From Oceanobacillus iheyensis HTE831 (GTDB lineage: Bacteria > Bacillota > Bacilli > Bacillales > Amphibacillaceae), in contig NC_004193.1 of NCBI RefSeq assembly GCF_000011245.1, forward strand, positions 2,830,501-2,894,500: a stretch of DNA of 64,000 bases. Reading direction: 5' to 3'. The notes beneath the pieces are model-generated. The model searched no databases. It saw only the letters and a list, made by a program, of their open reading frames with translations, and was not told the origin of the DNA. The number at the start of each line of letters is the position of its first letter. Within the stretch, counting starts at the first letter, position 1. The translations under genes were made by a program, and so were the position numbers. This document shows, piece by piece, positions 16,973 through 26,058 of this stretch.

Positions 16973-18565
16973 TTATAACCTTTTACCCTTGCTCTTATTA
17001 TAATATTTCTTATCTTCTTCTCTAACATTTGTAATCCATGCTCGATCCTTATCCATCATTTTTTTAGCAGCGTAAATCGTCAAGAACTGAATAAAGATGA
17101 TCGGTAGTCCCATTAATCCAGAAACAACCTCTAACGGTGCTAAACCACCAATTCGCATTAAGATAAGAGCTACAATTGTAATAATAGCTGCAATGATAAT
17201 ACGTAAATTCCTTGAAGGCTCAGCTTTACTCATATTTTCTGTTCCTGCATAAGATGCAATCGTGTACGTTGTTGAATCAAGTGTTGTCGTTAAGAAAATC
17301 ATAGCGATTATGATAAATACAATCAATACTAAATTCCCTAATGGTAAGGAAGATAAAATTGCAGGTATCGCGGCCATCGGGTCTTGGTTAGATATAATAT
17401 CCAATACCGCAACTTCACCATTTAAATATTTATATACACCTAGTCCGCCTAATACACCTGATGCAATCCAAGAAATCATCGTTGGTGCAAGAAGGTACGT
17501 CAATATCATTTCTTTGATTGTGCGTCCTCTAGAAATTTTTGCAGCAAATACACTGTGCAACATCGCCCACGTAGCATTATACGCAAACCAGAAGATCGTA
17601 TTACTTTCAATATGTGTTGCCTCTCCGCTTCCCAAAGCATTTGTATGCAAAGAAATATCGGCATAATTTGAAATCAGAAATCCAACCGTATCCGTAAAGT
17701 AATTGAGAATAAATACTCCTGGACCGATAACCATAATAAATAATGCAAATGCTCCAGCCAAATACATATTTAATGTACTTAATCGCTTTATTCCTTTTTC
17801 TATACCGAGGTAGGCACTAATAGAGAATAGCAATACCCAAATAACGGTTACAATCAATGTTAAACCAAATGATAGCTCTATATTGAGTAATTCTGCTAAA
17901 TTATAGGTAACGATTGGTGCCCCTAAACCTAATGTAACCGCAGCACCAGACAAGATACTAATTAAGAATAGAACATCTAGAACTATACCACCAATTCCAT
18001 CAGTAAAACGGTCACCGAATAGAATTCGACATGCTTCAGATATACGCATCATTGGTCGCTTTTTCACATGTAGAATATAGCCCATCGCTGGCGCAGCCAT
18101 AACAAATACTGCAAACACTTGGAAGCCCCAAAGAAACATACTATACGCGCTTCCCCATAAAATCGCAGCATCTGAACCAGCTTCTGCACCAAACGGAGGA
18201 TTCACCGCCACATTGCCCCATTCTATCATTGCGGTACGCATAATCGTTGACCCTAAGCCCATCGCAACTAAAATAGAAGCATATTCAAATAATGTAAATC
18301 GCGGCTTTTCCATCGGATCTCCTAATACAACTTTTCCATATTTAGAAAATGAAAAATACAAACCAGCTACAAGTAATATGATTCCATACCATATGTAACC
18401 CCAACTAAATGAATCTACTACTCCATTAAATATAGAATTTAAAATTGCTAAAGATTCTTCTTCATATAATGAAAGCGGAATACTAATTCCTACTATAATA
18501 ATCAAAGCTGGTAGAAAAATTTTATAATCAATAAGTCCTTTCTTTGAACTTTTATCTATACTCAC
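16973..18565 (-). CDS. BCCT family transporter (carnitine/betaine type), divergent
   Basis: A 530-residue carrier of the betaine/carnitine/choline family with 12 predicted membrane segments and the conserved AKISRGRTIKE loop. The GTG at 18565 is fixed by AGGAGG seven bases upstream; the longer ORF adds nothing conserved. PPFGAEAGS after TM3 resembles CaiT-type carriers. The tryptophan-rich stretch before SRGRT, usually WAWW-like, reads FAYNATWAMLHSVFA here, so substrate specificity may differ from glycine betaine. It is monocistronic. Osmolyte uptake would suit a salt-tolerant host, but the ligand is unproven. Confidence 0.86.
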   Translation of the reverse strand: MSIDKSSKKGLIDYKIFLPALIIIVGISIPLSLYEEESLAILNSIFNGVVDSFSWGYIWYGIILLVAGLYFSFSKYGKVVLGDPMEKPRFTLFEYASILVAMGLGSTIMRTAMIEWGNVAVNPPFGAEAGSDAAILWGSAYSMFLWGFQVFAVFVMAAPAMGYILHVKKRPMMRISEACRILFGDRFTDGIGGIVLDVLFLISILSGAAVTLGLGAPIVTYNLAELLNIELSFGLTLIVTVIWVLLFSISAYLGIEKGIKRLSTLNMYLAGAFALFIMVIGPGVFILNYFTDTVGFLISNYADISLHTNALGSGEATHIESNTIFWFAYNATWAMLHSVFAAKISRGRTIKEMILTYLLAPTMISWIASGVLGGLGVYKYLNGEVAVLDIISNQDPMAAIPAILSSLPLGNLVLIVFIIIAMIFLTTTLDSTTYTIASYAGTENMSKAEPSRNLRIIIAAIITIVALILMRIGGLAPLEVVSGLMGLPIIFIQFLTIYAAKKMMDKDRAWITNVREEDKKYYNKSKGKRL

Positions 18566-18741
18566 AGTAGTACCTCCTACTAAATCGAATTCAACTGTGT
18601 TTACCACATAGATCAACCGAATAAACATAATCAATAGGCAATAAGCAGGAAGTATAGATTTGTTATTTATATGTAACTACGTATATTAAAAAGTGCAAGT
18701 ACCTGATTAGAAACATAGTTAGTGTGCCAAAGTTTTTAGGA

Positions 18742-19093
18742 GAATCGGTAAAAGGCTTATTTACTAGTGTATTTGCGCTTCTATTGTATTTTGGTTTTTG
18801 AGGCGGGGGCTATTTACTATCCATCTTGGTTTTCAGCTGTTATTTGGGTTAGAGACGTGTTCTATTCACCAAAAATCTTAGGATTCGCTTGCTATTTGGG
18901 TTAGAGACACGTTCTATTCACCATATTTCTTGGGATTTGTTTCTAATTTAGGTTAGAGAGCCCCTCTATTCACCAAAAATCTTGGGATTTGCTTGCTATT
19001 TGGGGTTAGAGACATGCTCTATTCACTTTCTTGGTTTTCTCCTGTATTTTGGGTTAGAGACATGCTCTATTTACTAAAACTTTCGCGTTTTCT
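18742..19093. repeat. 52-bp tandem repeat array A (about 7 imperfect copies)
   Basis: Anchors reading GGGTTAGAGA or close variants lie at 18846, 18898, 18950, 19003 and 19051, giving spacings of 52, 52, 53 and 48. Two more degenerate copies precede them at about 18742 and 18794. Each unit has GGTTAGAGA, five variable bases, YTCTATTCACC, then a TCTTGGGATTTGCTTGC-like segment. TAGAG and YTCTA can pair around a five-base loop. A homologous array with the same period is at 57414-57790. Within the 18566-19217 gap, nothing else is recognised except the terminator at 19155. Confidence 0.85.
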
Positions 19094-19154
19094 ATAACCG
19101 ATCATTAATACTTAAGTTTAACTACTGTTCGGTTATTAGATAAACTTGTCGATC

Positions 19155-19192
19155 AAAAAAGCCGAACCACCTCTATATCGGTAAGTTCGGCT
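19155..19192 (-). terminator. Terminator of the peptide-binding lipoprotein gene
   Basis: AGCCGAAC (19160-19167) pairs with GTTCGGCT (19185-19192); the minus-strand stem is followed by six T. Confidence 0.88.
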
Positions 19193-19217
19193 AAGTAAAA
19201 AACTAATTATTAAAATG

Positions 19218-20792
19218 CTATTCTTCTTTTGTCACATCACGTAAATATGGGAAACTACTTGGAAACTGATAGAATCCCTTTACTTCATCACGCAATCCTG
19301 CAAGTAAGACCGAGTGATAAAGTGGAACAATTGGAGCTTCGTCAATAATGATTTGTTGTGCTTCTTGATATAATTCGAGTCTTCTCTCATTATTTCCTTC
19401 TTGTCTTGCTTCTTCTAATAATGCATCCACTTCCTCATTTGCATAAAAAGAGCGATTCCCTGGACTCCCTGCATTTTCAGAATGGAACATTGGGTATAAT
19501 CCATAATCGGCATCTAGCGTTACAGTGCCCCAACTACCTACAAACATATCAGCTCCACCATTACCAGTAACCTCAAGATAATTACCTATTTCTGTCATTT
19601 GTATTTCAACATCGATGCCTATCTGTTGAAGGTTTGATTGGATTACAGTTGCTATATCACTAGTGGTCGTATCGTATGCCATTACGGTTGTTTCAAATCC
19701 GTCTTCATAACCAGCTTCTGCTAATAACTCTTTTGCTTGTTCAACATTTTGTTCAATTGGTTGTAATTCATCACTATGACCGAAAACAGTTGGAGCAAGT
19801 GGACCCTTTGCAGGTATAGGAATTCCATTCATTGCACCATTAACGATTTCATCTTTATTGATCGCCATTGCAATTGCCTGTCGAACTCTTTCATCAGTAA
19901 AGGGTTCTCTTTCTACATTAAATCCAACATAGGTCATACTCGCACTTTCTGACTGTTTTACATGAGTTCCTTCATTCGAGTCAATTTCATCTACATTATT
20001 TGCATTAACCGGATAGACGATATCAGAATTACCAGTTTGAATTTCTGCTACTCGTGTCTGATCTTCTGGTACAGATCGGAAAGTAACTGTTTCTACACCA
20101 GCTTCTTCTCCCCAATAATCATCATTTTTAGTCAAGGTAATCTCACCATCTATTGACCTATTGTCAAACTGAAAGTAACCAGTACCAACTGGCTGATCAT
20201 TAATTGTTGTAAAAGGCTGCTCACCATTCTCAATTGCTTCATAATCTTCTTTAATGGATTCTAAGCTAATCATATGCCCGCCTGGATGTGCCAGATGAGA
20301 AGGCAATGCAGAAAAAGGATACTCCGTTTTTATATGTACGGTATATTCATCAATGATCTCTACTTCTTCTATCATATCGAATAAAAATGCTAACGGAGAA
20401 CCAATCTTCGGATCCAGTACTCGATCTAAATTTGCTTTTACTACTTCCGCGTTAAAAGCACTTCCATCGTGAAATGTTACATCTTCGCGCAACTTCGCTT
20501 CCCATACAGTATCTTCAATCTGCTCCAAACTTTCTGCTAGTGCTGGTTGAATTTCTAAATCTGTATTCTGCTCCACTAACGTATCATACATTGCATTCAT
20601 CACATATAACGAATTCCCGTCGTTTGCTGCATGTGGATCTAAGGATACCGGTTCAGCTGCCAGGCTCACATTTAATTGTTTATTTTCACCTTCGCTATTA
20701 CTCGATTCTTCATTAGAACTACCATCATCAGAGCAAGCTGTTAATACGAATCCAATAAATAATAAAATACTAATCATTACACTTTTCTTCAT
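19218..20792 (-). CDS. ABC transporter substrate-binding lipoprotein, peptide/nickel (family 5) type
   Basis: A 524-residue extracellular lipoprotein, lipobox LTAC at Cys20 followed by an acidic Ser/Asn/Glu linker. The SBP family 5 pattern is clear: SLDPHAANDGNSLYVMNAMYDTLVE near the mature N-terminus and DVTFHDGSAFNAEVVKANLDRV around residue 110. The closest type by eye is the DppE/GsiB class binding di- or oligopeptides or glutathione. ATG 20792 is preferred over GTG 20801, which overlaps the ribosome site. No permease or ATPase gene is adjacent, so it must share a transporter encoded elsewhere. Confidence 0.9.
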   Translation of the reverse strand: MKKSVMISILLFIGFVLTACSDDGSSNEESSNSEGENKQLNVSLAAEPVSLDPHAANDGNSLYVMNAMYDTLVEQNTDLEIQPALAESLEQIEDTVWEAKLREDVTFHDGSAFNAEVVKANLDRVLDPKIGSPLAFLFDMIEEVEIIDEYTVHIKTEYPFSALPSHLAHPGGHMISLESIKEDYEAIENGEQPFTTINDQPVGTGYFQFDNRSIDGEITLTKNDDYWGEEAGVETVTFRSVPEDQTRVAEIQTGNSDIVYPVNANNVDEIDSNEGTHVKQSESASMTYVGFNVEREPFTDERVRQAIAMAINKDEIVNGAMNGIPIPAKGPLAPTVFGHSDELQPIEQNVEQAKELLAEAGYEDGFETTVMAYDTTTSDIATVIQSNLQQIGIDVEIQMTEIGNYLEVTGNGGADMFVGSWGTVTLDADYGLYPMFHSENAGSPGNRSFYANEEVDALLEEARQEGNNERRLELYQEAQQIIIDEAPIVPLYHSVLLAGLRDEVKGFYQFPSSFPYLRDVTKEE

Positions 20793-21215
20793 TATTCCCA
20801 CCCCATTTTTTAAAATAGATTTTTATTCCTATAAGAATACTAGGGTTTATTATAGCCGAAGACATACCCCTATAAAAGAGATATGCCTAATAAAGAAAAA
20901 ATATAATGTTATTTTGTTTTAGCCCTTATCCTTCATACTAATTTCGAGATAGCCGAATTCCCCTCAAAAAATTAGTAAAATGCCATGATCAGCAAAAAAA
21001 CAAATTATCTATTCATAACATTGTCCAAATATATCGCATGTTATAATTTTCTATTTCATATGCATGAACCGCTTTTGATAATTAGCATGGTTTTAGTTCT
21101 GTTTATTTAGTTTCCATTGAAAAATCCATTCCTACTGCTATAATAAGACTGAAAATAATAACAATACAACAATACTAAAAAATACCCTAACTAAATGAAA
21201 ATGTAGTACAGCTAA
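20793..21215. other. Non-coding gap, no recognised feature
   Basis: AT-rich stretch upstream of the binding-protein gene. It should hold that gene's promoter, but I see no clear -35/-10 pair, repeat or further coding remnant. Confidence 0.45.
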
Positions 21216-21446
21216 AAAAGCGTAAATGAAATTGTTGGCAAATGGGGGCATCATGACAACTCATATTGGATAGATGAAAATTCAGAAGAAAGAGTGAATG
21301 AACCAAATAAAGAAGGGTTTGCAAGTTACTACGCTGTATACATGCTCGAAGACTCTGAATTCAAAGACCAGCAGTTAGATAGTGTTGGTGAATTCTTGCC
21401 AAACTCTAAAAAACATATGGATGAAATGCTTAATAACATGGAATAA
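21216..21446 (+). pseudogene. 3' remnant of a toxin-like or phage-like protein
   Basis: An open stretch of about 76 codons preceded by an in-frame TAA, with no usable start codon or ribosome site. It reads as the C-terminal end of a protein: KWGHHDNSYWIDENSEER, then EGFASYYAVYMLEDSEF, then VGEFLPNSKKHMDEMLNNM and a stop. The composition is clearly protein-like. Ends of this style occur in polymorphic toxins and phage head-morphogenesis proteins, a recollection rather than proof. A lipoprotein gene with a good ribosome site starts 12 bases after the stop, as an immunity gene would. Confidence 0.55.
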
Positions 21447-21458
21447 AGGTGGGAGCAC

Positions 21459-22076
21459 ATGTCCAAATCTATCAAATACTTACTACTAATCTTAGCCTCC
21501 TTTTTTTTAATCAGTTGTCAGCAAACAGAAGGAACCAGTGGAAACGACACAACTGATTCCGATAATATAGAAGATAATGAAGACGATAAAGGCGAGGATG
21601 ATAATATGAGTGAAATTGATATCTATAACTTTAAAAATATTGAAAAAGCACCAGTTGCTTCTGAAACACAACCTTTAGAAAAGGTAATCAAAATTTTCTT
21701 TGACGAAACAAGCATGGACGCTCCTTATCAAGCAATTGCTATTGATATAAAAAGTAATGAAATTTATAAGAATCCCATTATTAGTCGCAGAGGGTTACGT
21801 GCACAAGACGGTATAATCGAAGTAAATAGTACTGCTGAAGTTTACGACATATTAGAAAAACACGATGTACAAAACTGGGAAGAAGATTATACATTTGAAG
21901 ATACTAGCACGTATGAAGATGGGTATAGTTGGAGACTCTGGCTTCAATACGAAGATGGAACAATAGAGAAACATGGTGGAAAAGGTACAGATGTAGATAA
22001 ACTTACACCAGATAACTTCACAACATTTGTTGATGAACTTAGAGAATTTGAAATACAACAATTAGAAGAAAAATAA
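21459..22076 (+). CDS. Lipoprotein of unknown function, candidate immunity protein
   Basis: A 205-residue protein with signal peptide and lipobox LISC (Cys20), a highly acidic Asp/Glu linker (about 25-50), and a soluble domain ending in YSWRLWLQYEDGTIEKHGGKG and TPDNFTTFVDELREFE. The AAAGGTGGGAG ribosome site is strong. It directly follows the 3' remnant of a toxin-like gene, so it may be a leftover immunity lipoprotein. I do not recognise a named family and the immunity role rests on position only. Confidence 0.75.
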   Translation: MSKSIKYLLLILASFFLISCQQTEGTSGNDTTDSDNIEDNEDDKGEDDNMSEIDIYNFKNIEKAPVASETQPLEKVIKIFFDETSMDAPYQAIAIDIKSNEIYKNPIISRRGLRAQDGIIEVNSTAEVYDILEKHDVQNWEEDYTFEDTSTYEDGYSWRLWLQYEDGTIEKHGGKGTDVDKLTPDNFTTFVDELREFEIQQLEEK

Positions 22077-22082
22077 GCTACA

Positions 22083-22136
22083 AATAAATATCCAAACGAT
22101 TCTCAGTATGTGAACTCGTTCGGATATTTATTTTAC
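22083..22136 (+). terminator. Terminator of the lipoprotein gene
   Basis: AATAAATATCC and a CGA arm pair with TCGTTCGGATATTTATT, one mismatch, followed by a T-rich run. Confidence 0.75.
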
Positions 22137-22239
22137 TTGATTATTTATAGTTTCCACTCTTCATGTCTAACTCTTCCATAAGTCCCGGTATTCAAAACCC
22201 CCGGTCTTCTCGATTCTTTCCATCCCTTTGAACACGCAT

Positions 22240-23760
22240 TTACAATACTTGCTGTTGTTCAATTTGTTTAACTTTTCGATGACTAGTTACATGTTCTGCC
22301 CATAGACTACCAGCAATCATAACCCCATAGCCTAGCATGGAACTATATAGCAATGCTGTAAATACATGATCTTGAACCCCAAAACCAGTAAGAATCATAA
22401 AGCAAGCCGCTCCTACAATCACAGAAGCTATCGCACCTACACGATTTGCTTTTTTCCAAAAATAACTTAGTGTAAGCGGGGCTACTACTCCACTAATGAT
22501 TGCCGATGTCCCAAACTGCAGCAGTAATGATAGTGATTCCGGACGGTTAAATGACATATATAACGAAATTAGTCCGATAATAAATAATGCAATTCGAGCT
22601 ACTCGGACGGCTTTTCGATCTATTTGCTTTGCAGATACATTTTTATTCTTATACAGAAAAGGAGCGACTACTACTTTATAGATATCGTTTCCTATACTTG
22701 CTGTCATACCAAGATACAAGCTATCGGTTGTCGATAGTATTGCTGATACAATCCCCATCACAATTAGGACAATTAATACCGTTGGAAAATACTCCAATAC
22801 ATATGCTGGAACTGCACTATCAGACGAAGTTAATCCCGGTATCAGAACTCTTGCCGCTAACCCAGCAAACACAGAGAATGTAGATAAGAAAAACAGGGTT
22901 GCTCCAGCAGATAATGTAAATTTACGAAGATCCTCTTTCTTCCCTACTGATAATACTTTATTCATTAATTGGGGAAGAAGGACGAAACTAAGTAAGAACC
23001 ATTGAATTGCCATAATGGCGAACCCGCTATAAAATGGACTACCTGCAGCTGTAGAAGCTGTTAAAGCAGGGTCTGCATTATGTAATTGTCCGGTTAAATT
23101 CCCTAGAGTTCCCCATCCTCCACCGATTGTCCAAAAAAGAGAGAGGAATAACAGAACTGAAATAACGGACATTACAATGCCTTGAATTCCATCTGTAATC
23201 AATTGTGCATATGCTCCGCCCATACTAATATATAAAATCGTTAATGTGACTCCAAAAAGAATCCCCCAATAATAAGGAATTCCTATAATTGTTTCAAACA
23301 TGGTAGCTAAACCCACATTTTGAGCAACAATATAGTAGATATTAAATAGAATCAATAACGCTACGATGACTTGTAATGCTTTACTATTATAGCGATTACC
23401 TAGCCATTGCGGAAGCGTTAAACTACCTTCATTCTTTTGTCCGTGTTCCCAAAACTTTTTGGTAACAAGTAATAAGCCAACCCAGGTGATTCCAAAACAT
23501 CCTAATGTATACCAAAGTACAGGTGTACCATACATGTATGCCCAACCAGGTACACCAATAAATAAATTAGCACTAGAATAGGTTGCTCCAAAGCTGATAC
23601 CAATTAGCCAAGGACTCACCTTTCCTTTAGCAATGGAAAAGCCCTTCATCGAACGGCTATATTTTGCTCCCCGCTTCCCTAGCCAAACAATGAGCAAAAA
23701 GTAGACGAAGAGACACGCTCCGATGATCCACGCAAGCGTCGCTTGATTATCAGTCAACAT
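22240..23760 (-). CDS. Sodium:solute symporter (SSS family)
   Basis: A 506-residue carrier with about 13 membrane segments and SSS features: GISFGATYSSANLFIGVPGWAYMYG in the first third, and SAILSTTDSLYLGMTASIGNDIY in TM8, which lines the second sodium site. Start ATG 23760 follows GGAGGAG and overlaps the end of a 35-residue membrane protein by 11 bases. It is the last gene of the SAM-riboswitch operon, so a sulfur-containing or sulfur-related substrate is likely (inference). Resemblance is to the PanF/PutP group generally; the ligand is not evident. Confidence 0.9.
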   Translation of the reverse strand: MLTDNQATLAWIIGACLFVYFLLIVWLGKRGAKYSRSMKGFSIAKGKVSPWLIGISFGATYSSANLFIGVPGWAYMYGTPVLWYTLGCFGITWVGLLLVTKKFWEHGQKNEGSLTLPQWLGNRYNSKALQVIVALLILFNIYYIVAQNVGLATMFETIIGIPYYWGILFGVTLTILYISMGGAYAQLITDGIQGIVMSVISVLLFLSLFWTIGGGWGTLGNLTGQLHNADPALTASTAAGSPFYSGFAIMAIQWFLLSFVLLPQLMNKVLSVGKKEDLRKFTLSAGATLFFLSTFSVFAGLAARVLIPGLTSSDSAVPAYVLEYFPTVLIVLIVMGIVSAILSTTDSLYLGMTASIGNDIYKVVVAPFLYKNKNVSAKQIDRKAVRVARIALFIIGLISLYMSFNRPESLSLLLQFGTSAIISGVVAPLTLSYFWKKANRVGAIASVIVGAACFMILTGFGVQDHVFTALLYSSMLGYGVMIAGSLWAEHVTSHRKVKQIEQQQVL

Positions 23761-23857
23761 TCGTATTCTCCTCCGTTCCTTTTGGGTATATTTTATTCCA
23801 GACAATCAAACCAATTATCCAGAAAACGACAACTCCAATAAAATAAAATGTGATCAT
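23750..23857 (-). CDS. Symporter small accessory protein (35 aa, single TM)
   Basis: A 35-residue ORF with one membrane segment: MITFYFIGVVVFWIIGLIVW followed by a short polar tail. AAAGGAGTGG lies upstream and its end overlaps the start of the SSS symporter gene by 11 bases, so the two are probably translationally coupled. Tiny single-span proteins encoded just before SSS and NSS symporters are a known class (for example YhdT with PanF, MetS with MetP). The role, stabilising or gating the carrier, is by analogy. Confidence 0.72.
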   Translation of the reverse strand: MITFYFIGVVVFWIIGLIVWNKIYPKGTEENTNVD

Positions 23858-23889
23858 CTGCTTTTCCACTCCTTTTTTCGAACAATTCT

Positions 23890-23927
23890 AGATGATAGGC
23901 TTCCGCGTCAACGGAAATCTATCATCT
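23890..23927 (-). other. Hairpin between the monooxygenase and symporter genes
   Basis: AGATGATAG pairs with CTATCATCT, and inside it TTCCG pairs with CGGAA. No U-run follows on the minus strand. It may be a processing or stability element inside the operon, or a weak terminator that lowers symporter expression. Confidence 0.45.
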
Positions 23928-23956
23928 GTTTCCGTTCAAGGACATTCCTTAAAATA

Positions 23957-25327
23957 TTACGTGTGAACAATTCCTAGTTGCTTCGCTATATGATTTTCTG
24001 CCAATCGTTTTTTCCCTTTACCGAATAAATTTTCACGTAACGTAGTTCCTTCATACTCCGTTCGATAGATTCCCCGTTCTTGTAATATAGGTACTACGTG
24101 ATCAACAAAATCTCCGAAGGTATCAGGAGAAGTTGCTAATGCGACATTAAAACCGTCTATATCAGCTTCAACAGCCCACTTTTGTATTTGATCAGCAATC
24201 TGTTCTGGAGTACCGACAAACTTCGGGCAACCATTTCCAAGACCATGATTTTTTATTGCTTCACGTAACGTCCATTTTCGATGCGGGTCTTTCGTATATA
24301 AATCTAGATTTCCTTGCACTGCTTCTGTTTCAATATCTTCAATATATTGATCTGGATCATACTCTGAAAAATCAATTCCTGTATGTCCTGATAGTAAAGA
24401 AGCTGTGCCTTCATAACTGATATGATTCACGAAGTCTTCATACTTCGCAATCGCCTCTGCTTCTGTTGAGCCAACAATCGGTAACATCATCGGGAATATT
24501 TTGACGTCATCTGCATTTCTTCCATTTGCTTGAGCACGCTTTCGAATGTCGGCAGAATAATTCTTCAACGATTCAATTGATGTCTGCTTTGTGAAAACGG
24601 CCTCTGCATGTTTTGCCGCAAAATCTCTTCCCTTTGGAGATGCTCCAGCTTGGAATAATACTGGCGTTCGTTGTGGTGAAGGCTCAACTAAGTGTGGTCC
24701 AGGCAAATTAAAAAACTCACCGCTATGATTAATTAAATGAACTTTCTCTGGGTCAGCAAAAGAGTCATTGGAACGGTCATAGGTCACCGAATCCTCTTCC
24801 CAGCTGTGTTCCCAAAGCTTGTAGACCACATCCAAAAATTCATCTGCTCGATTATAACGTAATTCTTTCGGCAACCTTTCCGTTAAACCCATATTGACTG
24901 CTTCACTTTCCAAATAGGAAGTTACGACATTCCACCCAACTCTGCCTCCGGTTAAATGATCTAAAGTGGAGAGCTGACGTGACAATACATACGGTTGAGC
25001 ATAAGTGGTAGATATGGTTGGTGCAAAACCGAGATGCTCGGTAACTGCAGCCATCGCTGTAATCGGAAGTAAAGGATCGTGTGCAGGTAGTTGTACGGCA
25101 CCTCTTGTCGCTGCATCATGATTTTTCCCATATACACTGTACGTACCTAACACATCGGCAATAAATAACGCGTCAAATTTCCCGCGTTCAAGTATTTGTG
25201 CAATTTCCGTCCAGTAATTTAAACGATTATGATTTATTCCGCGATCTTTTTCATGTTTCCATAGTCCCGTTGAATGAGGGGATGGTGAATTTTGTACGAA
25301 TCCATTAAAATGAATTTGCTTTGGCAT
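23957..25327 (-). CDS. LLM-class flavin monooxygenase, NtaA/SnaA/DszA (SoxA) family
   Basis: A 456-residue FMN-dependent monooxygenase. Diagnostic stretches are GKFDALFIADVLG, the STLDHLTGGRVGWNVVTSY motif, AVNMGL and PVLFQAGASPKGRDFAAKHAEAVF. The family oxidises organosulfur compounds (dibenzothiophene sulfone, alkyl sulfones), nitrilotriacetate or similar xenobiotics and needs reduced FMN from a separate reductase, which is not encoded here. It lies downstream of a tandem AhpD-domain gene under an S-box riboswitch, which strongly suggests a role in scavenging sulfur from organic compounds. Confidence 0.9.
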   Translation of the reverse strand: MPKQIHFNGFVQNSPSPHSTGLWKHEKDRGINHNRLNYWTEIAQILERGKFDALFIADVLGTYSVYGKNHDAATRGAVQLPAHDPLLPITAMAAVTEHLGFAPTISTTYAQPYVLSRQLSTLDHLTGGRVGWNVVTSYLESEAVNMGLTERLPKELRYNRADEFLDVVYKLWEHSWEEDSVTYDRSNDSFADPEKVHLINHSGEFFNLPGPHLVEPSPQRTPVLFQAGASPKGRDFAAKHAEAVFTKQTSIESLKNYSADIRKRAQANGRNADDVKIFPMMLPIVGSTEAEAIAKYEDFVNHISYEGTASLLSGHTGIDFSEYDPDQYIEDIETEAVQGNLDLYTKDPHRKWTLREAIKNHGLGNGCPKFVGTPEQIADQIQKWAVEADIDGFNVALATSPDTFGDFVDHVVPILQERGIYRTEYEGTTLRENLFGKGKKRLAENHIAKQLGIVHT

Positions 25328-25389
25328 ACACTCAGCTCCTTGTATATGAATAAGATAATTACACTAAAATTGAGGTTAAGTCTACAAAA

Positions 25390-26058
25390 CTATTCATCAT
25401 CGTAAGCATTTAACGCATTGACACTATGTGCTAAAGCAGAACCTGCTTTAAGAGCAACTGCTACAAAAATTGCCTCGGATAGCTCATCTTTACTCGCACC
25501 AGCTTTTTTGGCATTTTTCGTATGCAAATCAATGCAATACGCACATCCTGTTGTATGTGCAGAGGCTACAGCTATCAGCTCTTTTTCTTTTACTGTAAGT
25601 TTACCTTCTTCCAAAGTTGCTCCATCAAATGTCAAGAAAGCTTTAAAAGCATCTTCGCTTGTTTCACTTAGTTCCTGTAGTCGTTTAAAGTAAGAAGCTT
25701 TATACAACTCATCATCACCATTTTCGTCATATGCATTTAATCCATTTACTCCATGCGCTAATGAGGAACCTGCTTTTAATGCAGTAGCAACAAATATCGC
25801 TTCAGTTACTTCCTCTTTATCCGCGCCTTGCTTTTTCACATTTCCAACATGGAGTTCAATACAATATGGACAACCTGTAATATGGGCAACCGCCACTGCA
25901 ATTAATTCTTTTTGCTTCACCGAAAGCTTCCCTTCTTCAAGTGCTTTGTTATTAAAAGCAAAGAACGAATGAAATACTTCTGGTGCAAATTCCTTTAACT
26001 CTTGAATACGACTGAAATACGATTTTTTATAAAGACTCTCTGTTTTTATAGTTGGCAT
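25390..26058 (-). CDS. Tandem AhpD-like (carboxymuconolactone decarboxylase family) protein
   Basis: A 222-residue protein made of two AhpD-like repeats. Repeat 1 has TGCPYCIELH (Cys63, Cys66, His70) and repeat 2 TGCAYCIDLH (Cys172, Cys175, His179), each in the EX-CXXC-HXXXH arrangement of AhpD-type peroxidase/disulfide enzymes. The two halves are closely similar, indicating an internal duplication. ATG 26058 is preferred because GAGGAGAG lies eight bases upstream, inside the longer ORF. It is the first gene after the S-box leader and probably copes with peroxide or thiol chemistry linked to the downstream monooxygenase. Confidence 0.88.
   Translation of the reverse strand: MPTIKTESLYKKSYFSRIQELKEFAPEVFHSFFAFNNKALEEGKLSVKQKELIAVAVAHITGCPYCIELHVGNVKKQGADKEEVTEAIFVATALKAGSSLAHGVNGLNAYDENGDDELYKASYFKRLQELSETSEDAFKAFLTFDGATLEEGKLTVKEKELIAVASAHTTGCAYCIDLHTKNAKKAGASKDELSEAIFVAVALKAGSALAHSVNALNAYDDE

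Noticed and set aside
18742..19093. CRISPR array
   Set aside because: Repeats are contiguous 52-bp imperfect units with no unique spacers between identical repeats, and no cas genes are present.
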